Shown: positions 35,501-45,103, counted from the first letter of the stretch. The stretch: DNA of 60,915 bases from Nostoc sp. NMS8 (GCF_017115045.1 NZ_JABXKK010000045.1:1-60915), one strand, 5' to 3'. Numbers and translations: made by a program. Notes: generated by a model not told the origin, from the letters alone.

Positions 35501-37952
35501 AAAAACGAAAAATGCCTTCGCTCTTGCTTTGCAGGATGGACACAAAGTCACATTACCCGCTCCTGAATATTCTGAAGCGGCTCCTTTATTTAGCAGCCCG
35601 GGTGTAACTCCACCTGTAGCAGTGATAGAGACTAACGGACATAAAAAACTTACCCCAGCAATGAACGGTGTGACTGCTAGTATCATCACCCAGCCAGAGC
35701 AACAGATGAATCCTGTTACCCTGTCACAACCAGCCCAGGAATCTAAGATGCAACCAACACCAGAAAAACTTACAAATTACGAACAACTTTTAGCAAGTTT
35801 AGAATATCTCCTGACACAGTTCCAGGAAAATCAAGCCGAGAATTTACAAGTTCACGGTACTTATCTCAACCATCAAATGGAATACGCTAAAGCGTTTTTC
35901 CAACTAATGCAGCAGCAGAATTCCTTGTTGAGCGAAAGTAAATCAACAGCCGAAACTGCCAAAATGAAGCTAGTTGTCATGGAAAGCTTAGAGCGTAGCA
36001 TGATGCAGTTTCATTCCCAACAAGGTGAAACTCTACGCATCCATGAGCAATATCTCCAAGAGCAACTGGAATATACTAAGAGCTTTTTCCAACTCATACA
36101 GCAAGAGTATTCTCAAATTATCTCAGGTGAGGGAGTAACTCAACTTACAGAGAAACTCAGCAATTTCACTCCGTTTACCACAGAAGCACCAGTACCCGCC
36201 ACTACCAAGATAGTAGAAAGCCAGCCTTTGCCTGTCACTGAGCCTGTAGCTAAAAATGGCTTAAATGTTACCCAAGAACCTCTCCCGGCTGCTGTAGAGC
36301 CTGTAGTTGAAACTCCTGTATTCTCAGAGACACGAGCGATCGCGTCTCTACTTCCCACTCCGCACTTCGCCACTGTCGAGACAGTAGAGCCTGTAGTCGC
36401 GCCACCTGTCCCAGTTGTAGAACCTCAAGCCGAGGTTGTAGTCAAAATTAGCTCACCTCCAGTCAACGACGTTGTTGCATTCAAAGCAGAACCAGCACCC
36501 ACAACTGCTGCACCTGTATCTGGCGCAACTATAGATATTGTTGACTTGGATAAAAATCTCTTAGCCATCACCAGCGACAAGACCGGCTACCCAGTCGAGA
36601 TGCTGGAAATGGACATGGATATGGAGGCCGATTTAGGAATTGACTCCATCAAACGGGTGGAAATTCTGGGGGCACTACAAGAAATGTACCCCAGCCTACC
36701 CAAGCCCAACTTAGAAGAACTAGCAGAAAAACGCACCATCGGTCAAGTTGTCGAGTATCTGCAATCCCACGCTTCCCAAAGTGTTTCGGTAGAAATTGCA
36801 ATTCACGAAGTACAACAAGTAACCGAGACTGCACCAGTAGTTGAGGTAGTTACTACACCGGAAGTAAGCGTAGTTGTTGCATTCACTCCAGAACCAGAAC
36901 CTACTCCCGCTATAAGTGATGAATTTGCAAACTTAGGTGAAACCCTGTTAGCCATCACCAGCGATAAGACAGGTTATCCAGTGGAGATGCTGGAACTGGA
37001 CATGGACATGGAAGCCGACTTGGGGATTGACTCGATTAAACGGGTAGAAATCTTAGGGGCGATGCAAGAAACGTACCCCAATTTACCCAAACCGAATATC
37101 GAAGAACTCGGCGATCTCCGCACCATTGGTCAAATAGTTGATTACCTACAGCAGTTGGCTGGAGGTGAAAAAAAAAAGTCTGAACCTGAGTTTGTCCAAC
37201 AGCAGCCACCCCAATTAGAACATGAATTAGAGCATAATGTCCCGCGGCATCTCGTCAAACTCAAAAGCCTAGCACAGCCCGATTACTTGGATTTCACATT
37301 ACCAGAGGGACACATCGGTTTAATCACCGATGATGGTTCCCTCACCACCTATAAATTAGCTGAATCCCTAATCGAGAAAGGCTGGAAAGTAGTAGTTATC
37401 AGCTTCCCCCAATCGCTCATCGCTCAACAAGCGCCCTTACCGACAGGAGTAACCCGCGTCACCTTAGCAAACTTGAGTGAAGAACATCTCCAACAACAAT
37501 TGCAAGCGATCGCATCTCATTGTGGAGCGATTGGGGCCTTCATCCATCTCCATCCAATGTTTGTAGGAAATCACACCGGGAGTATTTCTTACAACGAATC
37601 AGAAAAGGCGATCGTCAAGCACGTATTTTTGATGGCGAAACACCTGAAACCCTCCCTCAACGAAGCCGCAAAGCATGGACGTAGTTGCTTCTGCACAGTT
37701 GCTCACCTGGATGGAGCCTTCGGTTTAGAGTACAAAGTCAACTTCGGTGCGATCGGCGCTGGTTTATTTGGATTAACCAAAACCCTCAAATGGGAATGGC
37801 CAAAAGTTTTCACTCGTGCGATCGACCTAAGCCCCAGACTTGATGCCAAACAGTCAGTACAAAATATCATCGCCGAACTTCACGACCCCAACCTTTATAT
37901 AAGTGAAGTTGGCTACGGCTCACAAGGACGAGTCACCCTCATCGCCGATTAA
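32502..37952 (+). CDS. hglE: Heterocyst glycolipid synthase, KS-AT-ACP-ACP-(ketoreductase N-half)
   Basis: The 1816-residue product is a Pfa-type iterative polyketide synthase. The ketosynthase spans about 53-515 with active Cys256 (DAACASS), EAHGTGT and SVKSQIGHT. The acyltransferase spans about 640-965 with LFSGQGSQY, GHSFGE (Ser736) and AFHTPL. A helical linker (about 1090-1206) contains two copies of a YLxxQxxYxKxFFQL motif. Two ACPs follow with GIDSIKRVEIL at Ser1382 and Ser1511, 129 residues apart. The last 200 residues (PDYLDFTLPEGHIGLITDD on) are the structural half of a ketoreductase, whose catalytic half is in HglD. It builds the long-chain aglycone of the heterocyst laminated layer. 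Phosphopantetheinylation by HetI is expected. Confidence 0.93.
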   Translation: MSAYSIDTALAELESLVNNCEQAVMRSIEEKKMKSDKPNKSVSTNKINRQLQHNPIAIVGMASLLPKARNLREYWQNIVNKIDCITDVPSTHWSVEDYYDPNPRTTEDKTYCKRGGFLPEVDFNPMEFGIPPSILEVTDVSQLLSLVVAKEAMEDAGYGEKRDFNREMVGVILGVAMAKQLGMPLSARLEYPIWEKALKSSGLSDEDTQKIVEKIKSAYVKWDENAFPGMLANVVAGRIANRLNFGGMNCVVDAACASSFGALKMAISELVEHRSDMMLTGGVDTDNTIMAYISFSKTPAVSPSESVKPFDAKSDGMMLGEGIGMIVLKRLEDAERDNDKIYAVIKGIGTSSDGRYKSIYAPRKEGQVKALERAYEDAGFSPATVGLMEAHGTGTMAGDPTEFGSLKDFFDVHDDKKQHIALGSVKSQIGHTKAAAGAASLIKTALALHHKVLPPTINITEPNPKLNIKNSSFYLNTETRPWIRPEGEAPRRAGVSSFGFGGTNYHVVLEEYEADQNEAYRLHSGASEVLLFAPTVEELLSKSEEILGKLRSRSDSAGVSPEARTHYAQLVNECKSQQIPLSAPRFGFVAENLEEACKFLQTSIDWLKLKGSAASWEHPQGIYYRASGMELGGKVVSLFSGQGSQYLEMGRELVMNFPLMRRLHGYMDSLLLKDNLQPLSEIVFPHPVFGEAEKNVQIAALQRTEYAQPAIGVLSAGMYSILQQAGFKSDFVAGHSFGELTALWAAGVLSTEDYLFLVKARGQAMAAPEDPDHDAGSMLAVKEDISKVEAVLKHFPQVAIANQNSPTQFVLAGPTAEIAKVREILHEKGYTAVLLPVSAAFHTPLIAFAQKSFAIATKSVKFQSPKIPVYSNVTSKQYPKEAQGIQKILETHLSNSVLFKQEIENIYAEGGTCFVEFGPRRILSNLVKEILGDRPHITVSLNPSAQKNSDRSLREAVVQLRVIGLALNNLDPYHLPQTIPPVETKKTLNVRLNGINYRSEKTKNAFALALQDGHKVTLPAPEYSEAAPLFSSPGVTPPVAVIETNGHKKLTPAMNGVTASIITQPEQQMNPVTLSQPAQESKMQPTPEKLTNYEQLLASLEYLLTQFQENQAENLQVHGTYLNHQMEYAKAFFQLMQQQNSLLSESKSTAETAKMKLVVMESLERSMMQFHSQQGETLRIHEQYLQEQLEYTKSFFQLIQQEYSQIISGEGVTQLTEKLSNFTPFTTEAPVPATTKIVESQPLPVTEPVAKNGLNVTQEPLPAAVEPVVETPVFSETRAIASLLPTPHFATVETVEPVVAPPVPVVEPQAEVVVKISSPPVNDVVAFKAEPAPTTAAPVSGATIDIVDLDKNLLAITSDKTGYPVEMLEMDMDMEADLGIDSIKRVEILGALQEMYPSLPKPNLEELAEKRTIGQVVEYLQSHASQSVSVEIAIHEVQQVTETAPVVEVVTTPEVSVVVAFTPEPEPTPAISDEFANLGETLLAITSDKTGYPVEMLELDMDMEADLGIDSIKRVEILGAMQETYPNLPKPNIEELGDLRTIGQIVDYLQQLAGGEKKKSEPEFVQQQPPQLEHELEHNVPRHLVKLKSLAQPDYLDFTLPEGHIGLITDDGSLTTYKLAESLIEKGWKVVVISFPQSLIAQQAPLPTGVTRVTLANLSEEHLQQQLQAIASHCGAIGAFIHLHPMFVGNHTGSISYNESEKAIVKHVFLMAKHLKPSLNEAAKHGRSCFCTVAHLDGAFGLEYKVNFGAIGAGLFGLTKTLKWEWPKVFTRAIDLSPRLDAKQSVQNIIAELHDPNLYISEVGYGSQGRVTLIAD

Positions 37953-38041
37953 AAAGTTGATTAACGCCGTGTGCAACTTTCTCTCGAACCTAACCCCCAA
38001 CCCCTTCCCTACTAGCGTTGGGGAGTAAGAATCAAAGCCCG

Positions 38042-38189
38042 GTGTACACACAAGTCGAATTACCCCCCTTAATCCCCCCTTATAAAGGGGGGAAACATGA
38101 AATCTAGTTCCCTCCCCGTATGTATTGGGGAGGGTTAGGGTGGGGTAAAACCCTGATTAATCAGCTACTCTTCAGACTTGTGTGTACAC
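38042..38189. mobile_element. 148 bp inverted-repeat element between hglE and hglD
   Basis: The ends gtgtacacacaagtc (38042-38056) and gacttgtgtgtacac (38175-38189) are perfect reverse complements. Between them are C-rich and G-rich blocks (ttacccccctt, gggttagggtgggg). The same element, in the other orientation and interrupted, is at 57970-58256. The hglE-hglD gap (37953-38279) contains nothing else but this element and the hglD ribosome-binding site. Confidence 0.78.
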
Positions 38190-38279
38190 GGTAGCCCTGT
38201 AGGGGAGAGGAATAGAAGCGGGGGTTTCAAAAATAAGTTACACATCAAACCCAATTTATGCAGGTATTCACGAGGATTT

Positions 38280-40007
38280 ATGACACAAACAGCCCAGCTT
38301 AGTCCATCATCTGTCTTTGTCGTGAGCGGCGGTGCAAAAGGGATTACGGCTGAGTGTACTATCAGATTAGCCCAGCACCAACCCTGTAAATTTATCCTTC
38401 TCGGTCGTTCCGAACTATTAGAAACCGAGCCAGATTATGCTCAAAATTCTGATGACTCCGCATTGAAAAAATGCATCATGGAAAATCTTCTTTCTCAAGG
38501 AGAGAAGCCCACACCCATGAATGTGCAAAAGATATATAACAAAATTACCTCCAGTCGCGAAATTAAAAAGACTCTAGCAGCAATTGAAAAAACAGGAGCT
38601 AAAGCAGAATATATCAGCGTCGATGTCACAGATACGCAAGCCTTGCAAGAAAAACTTGCCACTGCTGTGCAACACCTCGGCCCAATTACCGGAATCATCC
38701 ACGGGGCGGGAAACTTAGCCGATAAGTTAATTGAAAAGAAAACAGAACAGGATTTTGAAAAAGTTTACACTGCCAAAGTGCAAGGATTGGAAAATCTCCT
38801 TACTTGCGTTAATCCTAATCAACTTCAGCATTTAGTTTTGTTTTCTTCTGTAACAGGTTTTCATGGAAATATTGGGCAGTCTGATTATGCGATCGCAAAT
38901 GAAATTCTGAATAAATCAGCCCATATATTTAAACAAACTTATCCCTCATGTCATGTAGTCGCGATCAACTGGGGCGCTTGGGATAGTGGGATGGTGACAG
39001 CAGAATTAAAGAAAGTGTTTCAAGAGCGAAACATCGAAATAATTCCCGTTGCAGTTGGGGCACAAATGCTCGTGAAAGAAATGGATAATTCCAATCACGC
39101 AACCGCACAAGTTGTTATTGGTAGTCCACTAATTCCACAAGCTACAGAGTTAGATTCAGAACTACGAACCTATCGTATCCGTCGCCAAATGACATTGGAG
39201 GCTAATCCATTTTTACACGATCATACTATTGCTGGTTATCCAGTTTTACCAGCAACTTGTGCAATGACATGGATGATAAATACCTGCGAACAACTTTATC
39301 CAGGTTACAAATTGTTCCATCACCAAAATTTTAAAATTTTGAAGGGGATTACTTTCAATGAATCCTTAGCAAAGGAACATATTTTAGAAATAGAAGAAAT
39401 ATCCAAGGTTAGCTTTGAAAACATCGAAGTTAAAGCAACAATCTTGAGTAAAAATCCCGAAGGAAAAACTCATTATCATTTTAGCGCTCAACTCAATCTC
39501 CAGCAAAAAATCCCCATTGCTTGCCCTTATGAATCAATTAATCTTGAAGAAGATAATATCATCACCACTAGAGGAAAAGCTTTTTATCAAAATGGAGGGG
39601 CTACATTATTTCATGGCCCTGCTTTTCAGCAAGTTACAAAAGTCTTAAACATCAGCCCGGAAAAAATCACTACAGAATGTCTTTGGCAAGAAATTAGCGA
39701 CAAGCAACAAGGGCAATTTCCAGTGCAATGGATCAATCCTTATACGATTGACTTGAGTATGCATGCGTTATGGATTTGGACACAGCACTTTCATCAAGAA
39801 GCTTGTTTACCTGGTAGGGTGGAAAAATATGAACAGTTTGTAGCTACACCACATAACAAACCTTTTTATGTTTCGTGTGAAGTAAAAGCAAAAACAGCAA
39901 CTAGTGTAATTGCTGATTTTATCATCCATGACCGTCAAGGACAAATATATTCGCGGATGCTCGGTGCCCACGCAATTATTTGGTCGATGAAATTACTCAA
40001 AAGCTAA
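38280..40007 (+). CDS. hglD: Heterocyst glycolipid synthase subunit, ketoreductase catalytic half plus dehydratase
   Basis: I choose the ATG at 38280, preceded by cacgagga, over an upstream frame that starts inside the repeat element. The 575-residue product opens with the NADPH-binding FVVSGGAKGITAE, then HGAGNLADK, FSSVTGFHGN and the catalytic Tyr of SDYAIANE. This completes the ketoreductase whose structural half ends HglE. Residues about 310-570 are a hot-dog dehydratase with HDHTIAGYPVLP (HxxxGxxxxP) and a later HGPAFQ block. The pair reduces and dehydrates the beta-keto intermediate. The next gene follows after about 150 bases on the same strand. Confidence 0.9.
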   Translation: MTQTAQLSPSSVFVVSGGAKGITAECTIRLAQHQPCKFILLGRSELLETEPDYAQNSDDSALKKCIMENLLSQGEKPTPMNVQKIYNKITSSREIKKTLAAIEKTGAKAEYISVDVTDTQALQEKLATAVQHLGPITGIIHGAGNLADKLIEKKTEQDFEKVYTAKVQGLENLLTCVNPNQLQHLVLFSSVTGFHGNIGQSDYAIANEILNKSAHIFKQTYPSCHVVAINWGAWDSGMVTAELKKVFQERNIEIIPVAVGAQMLVKEMDNSNHATAQVVIGSPLIPQATELDSELRTYRIRRQMTLEANPFLHDHTIAGYPVLPATCAMTWMINTCEQLYPGYKLFHHQNFKILKGITFNESLAKEHILEIEEISKVSFENIEVKATILSKNPEGKTHYHFSAQLNLQQKIPIACPYESINLEEDNIITTRGKAFYQNGGATLFHGPAFQQVTKVLNISPEKITTECLWQEISDKQQGQFPVQWINPYTIDLSMHALWIWTQHFHQEACLPGRVEKYEQFVATPHNKPFYVSCEVKAKTATSVIADFIIHDRQGQIYSRMLGAHAIIWSMKLLKS

Positions 40008-40165
40008 TAATTTTCCAAAAATTGCCATTTCTACTTTGCGTTTTTATGTGAGCTTTTTCTTCACCACTCAACAGCTAAACTGCCTCTTTTAAAGTTTGGG
40101 GAACAGCGTAAATCCTGCCTGTTAATTATCTCTTGCCTAATACCCAAACATCGAGGATATCAGTA

Positions 40166-43100
40166 GTGGAAAAAATCGCCATTATCGGATTGTCATGTCT
40201 ATTTCCAGATGCTAAAAACCCTGAAGAATTTTGGCAGAATATTGTTACTGAAAAAGATTCAAAGTCATCTGCGACTGTCGAAGAAATTGGAGTAGATGCA
40301 ACAATTTTTCACCATCCAGTTAAAGGCACACCAGATAAAACCTATTCTCTCAAAGGCGGATACATCCGTAACTTTCAGTTTGACCCTGGTGAATACAATC
40401 TACCATCAGAAATTGTTGGTGGTTTAGATAATACCTTTAAATGGTCGTTGTATGCTGCTAAACAAGCAATTGTGAATAGTGGTTATTGGGGTAATCAAAC
40501 TGTTCTCTCAAAATGTGGTGTAATTTTAGGTAATCTTTCGCTGCCGACAAAATTATCTAATCAATTATTCTCTCCAATTTACCAGCAAGCTATTACCCCG
40601 GCTGTCAGGGAACTTTTGCAGGATGAAGACTTTGATTTAGCTACTCTCCCAACTGCAACTAAAGCATCTTTGTACAATGCCCTGATATCTGGCTTACCAG
40701 CATCTATCATTGCTCAAGCTTTATCTTTATCCCAGATTAATTTATGTCTGGATGCTGCTTGTGCGTCATCATTTTATGCTATTAAACTAGCATCTCATTA
40801 CTTATGGTCGCATAAAGCTGATGTGATGTTAGCTGGAGCCATCAGTTGTGCAGATTCCCTGTTCGTGCGGATGTTATTTTCCGGTGTTCAAGGGTATCCA
40901 GAAAATGGTATCAGCCTTCCCTTAGATAAATCCTCTAGAGGGCTAATTCCCGCCGATGGTGTTGGGATGGTAATGCTAAAGAGATATTCTGATGCCGTTA
41001 GAGATGGCGATAATATTCTCGCTACTATCTGCGGTAATGGACTCTCGAATGATGGCAAAGGTAAACATTTACTGAGTCCGAATCCTAAAGGGCAAGTTTT
41101 AGCTTTTGAACGAGCCTATAATGAGGCGAAATTTAGTCCCAAAAGCATCGATTATTTAGAGTGTCACGCCACCGGCACATTGTTAGGAGATACAACCGAG
41201 TTTAACTCCATAGAAACATTCTTTGGTCAAAATCAAGCTGTGCCTCTGGTGGGTTCTGCCAAAGCAAATACAGGTCATTTGCTAACTGCTGCTGGTATGG
41301 TTGGCTTGACTAAAGTGATTTTGAGTATGTCTTATGGTGTAATTCCAGCAACCATGAACGTTTCCGATCCTTTAACGTCAGAAAAAGGTGCAATTTCCGC
41401 CGATAAAATTGTTAGAACAGCTACAGCATGGCCGAATAATAACACACCAATTAAACGGGCAGCTATTAGCGCTTTTGGATTTGGTGGCACTAATTCTCAT
41501 CTGATTTTAGAACAAGGAAATACAACAGAATCAGTTGAATCAACACCACCTGTTCCACCTACCAAAATTGCCATTGTCGGCATGGATGCCTTTTTTGGTA
41601 ACTGCAATGGTTTGGATGCTTTTGAACGCAGTATTTATGATGGAACACAGCATTTTACTTCTCTACCGCCTCAAAGATGGCATGGGATAGAAAATCAAGA
41701 AAGTATTCTGAAGGAGTACGGTTTAACAGATGGAAAAGCGCCAGTTGGGGCATATATCAAGGATTTTGAAATCGATACTTTATCGTGCAAAATCCCACCG
41801 AATGAAATCGAGAAATTAAATCCACAACAATTGTTGCTCCTCAAGGTTAGCGATCGCGCCGTCAAAGATGCGAAACTACAGGAGGGTGGCAATGTGGCTG
41901 TGATTGTCGCCGCCGAGACAGAATTTTCCGTACATCAGCTACAGCAAAGATGGAATCTATCTTGGCAAGTTAAGGATGGCTTACTCAACCAAGGAATTTC
42001 TCTACCTGCTGAACAGCTTTCCCAACTGGAAACCATTGTTAAAGATAGCATTCACCAGCCAGTAGAAATCGGCGAATATGTCAGCCACATCGCCAACATC
42101 ATGGCGAGTCGGATTTCTGCTTTATGGAACTTCACTGGCCCTGCATTCACCGTCAGCGCTGGCGAAAATTCTGCCCTCAAAGCCTTGGAAATTGCCCAAA
42201 TGCTACTCGCTACTGGAGAAGTTGATGCGGTGGTTGTGGGTGCAGTAGATTTAGCCGGTGGTGTGGAAAATGTCTTATTCCGCAGCCAATTTGCCCCAAT
42301 TAATACGGGTGTGAATACGTTGGGCTATGACCAACAAGCTAATGGCTGGACAGTTGGCGAAGGCGCGGGTGCTGTTGTCCTCAAGTGCTACGAAGCTGCT
42401 AAAGAAGACAATGAACGCATCTATGCAGTAATTGATGCTATGAGTTTCGCACAAGGTAATTCTACTTTGAGTGATGCTTTGGTAAAACCTGATGCTTCAG
42501 CTATCAGTGATGTCTGCAAACAAGCTTTCGAGATGGCGGAGATTCAACCCACAGAGGTTAACTATGTGGAAGTCTTCGGTAGCGGCGTTCCCCAGGAGGA
42601 TGAAGCCGAAATCACAGGTTTGCTGCAAGCTTATCCGAAAGTGGGCAATGGTTTGCACTGTGCATTAGGTAGCGTCAAAGCTAATATCGGACACACCTAT
42701 ACAGCATCGGGAATTGCTAGCTTAATCAAAACCGCTCTCTGTCTTTATTACAGGTATATTCCCGCCACCCCGAAATGGTCTGGTGTCAAAACACCGCAAG
42801 TATGGGAAGGTAGCCCCTTCTATGTAGCGATGGAGTCAAGACCTTGGTTTGTCGATAAAGGCAGCACACGCAGAGTAGCAGCAATTAATAGCATGGCTAT
42901 AGATGGGAGTTATGCCCATTTAATCTTATCGGAGGAACCCAGCCAAGAGGAGCGCGACAACAGATATTTGCAACAAATGCCTTTTCATCTGTTTCCCATC
43001 GCAGTTAGCGATCGCACCACTATCCCCGATCTTCTCAACAATCTCCAAAATACCATAGAAGCGAGTTCTTCTTTAGCAGCTACCGCCAGCCAAGCATTCG

Positions 43101-44917
43101 CTACTTTTCAACAACATTCTAATCCAAAATACGTCTTATCAATTACAGGACGTAACACAAAAGATTTACTCAAAGAAATTGAATCTGCCCGCAAAGGTAT
43201 AAGTAATGCCTTTGAAAACGGCACAGATTGGCAAACACCTTTAGGTAGTTATTTCACAGCAAAACCATTGGGTAAAACTGGAGCAGTTGCTTACGTTTAC
43301 CCCGCAGCAGTCAATTCTTATATTGGCATTGGTCGCAGCGTCTTCCGCTTATTTCCGAAAGTTTTTGAGGATTTAAAAAGTAACAACCTCTACAATCGGG
43401 CTGCCGATGTTGAAAAGCTGGTTTATCCCAGAAGTTTACCTAAATTGACAACCAGGCAACTAGAAACTCTCGAAAAGCAATTGTTAGATGATTCACTGGC
43501 AATGTTTGAAAGTGAAATCGCCTTTGCTAGATACATGACGGCAATTTTTCGAGATGATTTTCAAGTCAAGCCGCAATCTGTATTTGGGTATAGCTTGGGT
43601 GAAACTAGTATGATGGTTGCCCAAGGAGTTTGGAGTAATTTTGAGGGCGGAAGTAACACCTTAAACTCATCACCTCTATTTGGCGATAAGTTATCTGGGC
43701 CAAAAAATGCTGTACGTGAATATTGGGGATTAACCGATTCACCAAACAACAATCTTTGGAATACTTATGTTCTTATGGCTACTCCATCGCAAGTTAGAGA
43801 ATGCCTCAAACATGAGAATCGCGTCTACTTAACTCAAATCAACACACCAGAAGAAGTATTAATTGCTGGTGACGATGCCGCCTGTAAGCGAGTGATTGAA
43901 ACTCTAGGCTGCAATGCCTTCCCCGCTCCCTTCGACCATGTGATACATTGTGAAACGATGCGATCGCAGTACGAGGAAATCAAGAAGGTAAACACCTTAC
44001 CATCGCAAAATCTCCCTGGTATTGTGTTTTACTCAGCCGCCGATTATCAACCAATTACACTTGATAGCGATACCATTGCCCACAACATCGCCAAAGGATT
44101 GTGCCAAGAACTTGATTTTCCGCAATTAGTTAATCGTGTCTACGGTGATGGAGTCAAAATATTTCTAGAAGCCGGTGCAGGTAATGTCTGTTCGCGATGG
44201 ATTGATAAAATTCTTGGAAACCAAGAACATATCACAGTCTCTCTAAATCGTAGAGGCATGGATGACCATGCTGCAATGGTCAAAGCATTAGCAAAACTAC
44301 TTAGTCATCAGGTGAACGTAGATTTATCACCGTTGTACAACAAAGCTCAAGGAACTGCTAATCAAAATAAAGCAACATTGAGAACAGTTACCTTGGGTGG
44401 GAAAGCGATCGCTGCTACAATTTTGAGTGATGAAAATCGTAAACTTGTTGAAGATTTCGCTGGGGATCTTAGGAGCGATCGCTTCAAAATACAGCATCCA
44501 AAGATACCTAATCTCCAGCAATCTGAAATCACAGATTATCTTAACACTTCCAACAAAATAACCCAAGAAGAAAATTACTCTCCTAATATCTTGCCTCAGC
44601 CAGAAGAAGTAAAACCGAAAAATATCATTGATAACGTTTTTCAAACGAGAGAACAATTACAATCTTCTGAGTCAAGCGCAATTGGGCAGCAAATTTCTCT
44701 TTCTTCGCCACCTGTCATCACTAAAAAAATTAGTAGCATCATCAGCATGTTCGATTTAAATAAGACCCAGTATCAAAAGCTCAATGCGAATAATTCAAAG
44801 ATAACTAAAGCACACACCGCCTTCTTACAAGCTAGACAAGATTACAGTCAACAAATGAGCGAAATCATTCAATTGCAACTAGCTTGCGCCCAAAATTTGC
44901 TTAACGACGAATCTTGA
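40166..44917 (+). CDS. hglC: Heterocyst glycolipid synthase subunit, ketosynthase, chain-length-factor-like and acyltransferase-like domains
   Basis: The frame opens at a TTG (40133), but I prefer the GTG at 40166, nine bases after a cgagg sequence; it gives a start VEKIAIIGLSCLFPD and 1583 residues. Domain one (about 1-455) is a ketosynthase with Cys199 in LDAACASSF, ECHATGT and AKANTGH. Domain two (about 465-920) has the ketosynthase fold, but the Cys position reads Glu667 (VSAGENSAL), the mark of a chain length factor, while KANIGHT is kept. Domain three (about 990-1420) is acyltransferase-like with FGYSLGE (Ser1143). The tail (about 1523-1583) repeats the AHTAFLQARQDY-type helix seen in the HglE linker. 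This corresponds to PfaC-type KS-CLF in PUFA synthases. Confidence 0.9.
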   Translation: MEKIAIIGLSCLFPDAKNPEEFWQNIVTEKDSKSSATVEEIGVDATIFHHPVKGTPDKTYSLKGGYIRNFQFDPGEYNLPSEIVGGLDNTFKWSLYAAKQAIVNSGYWGNQTVLSKCGVILGNLSLPTKLSNQLFSPIYQQAITPAVRELLQDEDFDLATLPTATKASLYNALISGLPASIIAQALSLSQINLCLDAACASSFYAIKLASHYLWSHKADVMLAGAISCADSLFVRMLFSGVQGYPENGISLPLDKSSRGLIPADGVGMVMLKRYSDAVRDGDNILATICGNGLSNDGKGKHLLSPNPKGQVLAFERAYNEAKFSPKSIDYLECHATGTLLGDTTEFNSIETFFGQNQAVPLVGSAKANTGHLLTAAGMVGLTKVILSMSYGVIPATMNVSDPLTSEKGAISADKIVRTATAWPNNNTPIKRAAISAFGFGGTNSHLILEQGNTTESVESTPPVPPTKIAIVGMDAFFGNCNGLDAFERSIYDGTQHFTSLPPQRWHGIENQESILKEYGLTDGKAPVGAYIKDFEIDTLSCKIPPNEIEKLNPQQLLLLKVSDRAVKDAKLQEGGNVAVIVAAETEFSVHQLQQRWNLSWQVKDGLLNQGISLPAEQLSQLETIVKDSIHQPVEIGEYVSHIANIMASRISALWNFTGPAFTVSAGENSALKALEIAQMLLATGEVDAVVVGAVDLAGGVENVLFRSQFAPINTGVNTLGYDQQANGWTVGEGAGAVVLKCYEAAKEDNERIYAVIDAMSFAQGNSTLSDALVKPDASAISDVCKQAFEMAEIQPTEVNYVEVFGSGVPQEDEAEITGLLQAYPKVGNGLHCALGSVKANIGHTYTASGIASLIKTALCLYYRYIPATPKWSGVKTPQVWEGSPFYVAMESRPWFVDKGSTRRVAAINSMAIDGSYAHLILSEEPSQEERDNRYLQQMPFHLFPIAVSDRTTIPDLLNNLQNTIEASSSLAATASQAFATFQQHSNPKYVLSITGRNTKDLLKEIESARKGISNAFENGTDWQTPLGSYFTAKPLGKTGAVAYVYPAAVNSYIGIGRSVFRLFPKVFEDLKSNNLYNRAADVEKLVYPRSLPKLTTRQLETLEKQLLDDSLAMFESEIAFARYMTAIFRDDFQVKPQSVFGYSLGETSMMVAQGVWSNFEGGSNTLNSSPLFGDKLSGPKNAVREYWGLTDSPNNNLWNTYVLMATPSQVRECLKHENRVYLTQINTPEEVLIAGDDAACKRVIETLGCNAFPAPFDHVIHCETMRSQYEEIKKVNTLPSQNLPGIVFYSAADYQPITLDSDTIAHNIAKGLCQELDFPQLVNRVYGDGVKIFLEAGAGNVCSRWIDKILGNQEHITVSLNRRGMDDHAAMVKALAKLLSHQVNVDLSPLYNKAQGTANQNKATLRTVTLGGKAIAATILSDENRKLVEDFAGDLRSDRFKIQHPKIPNLQQSEITDYLNTSNKITQEENYSPNILPQPEEVKPKNIIDNVFQTREQLQSSESSAIGQQISLSSPPVITKKISSIISMFDLNKTQYQKLNANNSKITKAHTAFLQARQDYSQQMSEIIQLQLACAQNLLNDES

Positions 44918-44959
44918 TAATTTTAAATGTAGGCTCTTCTCAATATGGTTCAGTTAAGA

Positions 44960-45103
44960 TCCCCCCGCCTACGGCGACCCCCTTAAAAAGGGGGTAAATA
45001 AGAAAAATAGCTTCTTTAAGGAGTTAAAAAAGGAAAATAGCTTCTTTAAGGAGTTAAAAAAGGAAAATAGCCCCCCTTTTTAAGGGGGGTTGGGGGGATC
45101 TCC
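44960..45103. repeat. Inverted-repeat element with an internal tandem duplication between hglC and hglA
   Basis: gatcccccc at about 44960 pairs with ggggggatc ending at 45103. Inside, gccccccttttta pairs with G-rich text, and a unit of about 31 bases starting aaaatagcttctttaagga occurs twice in tandem (about 45004-45066). Related text recurs at 58100-58178. The rest of 44918-45213 is the hglA leader. Confidence 0.65.

Noticed and set aside
32502..37952. HglE as a PUFA synthase (PfaA) making polyunsaturated fatty acids
   Set aside because: The domain types agree, but neighbours (HglT, HgdABC, HetN, HetI) and the split KR fit the heterocyst glycolipid system.
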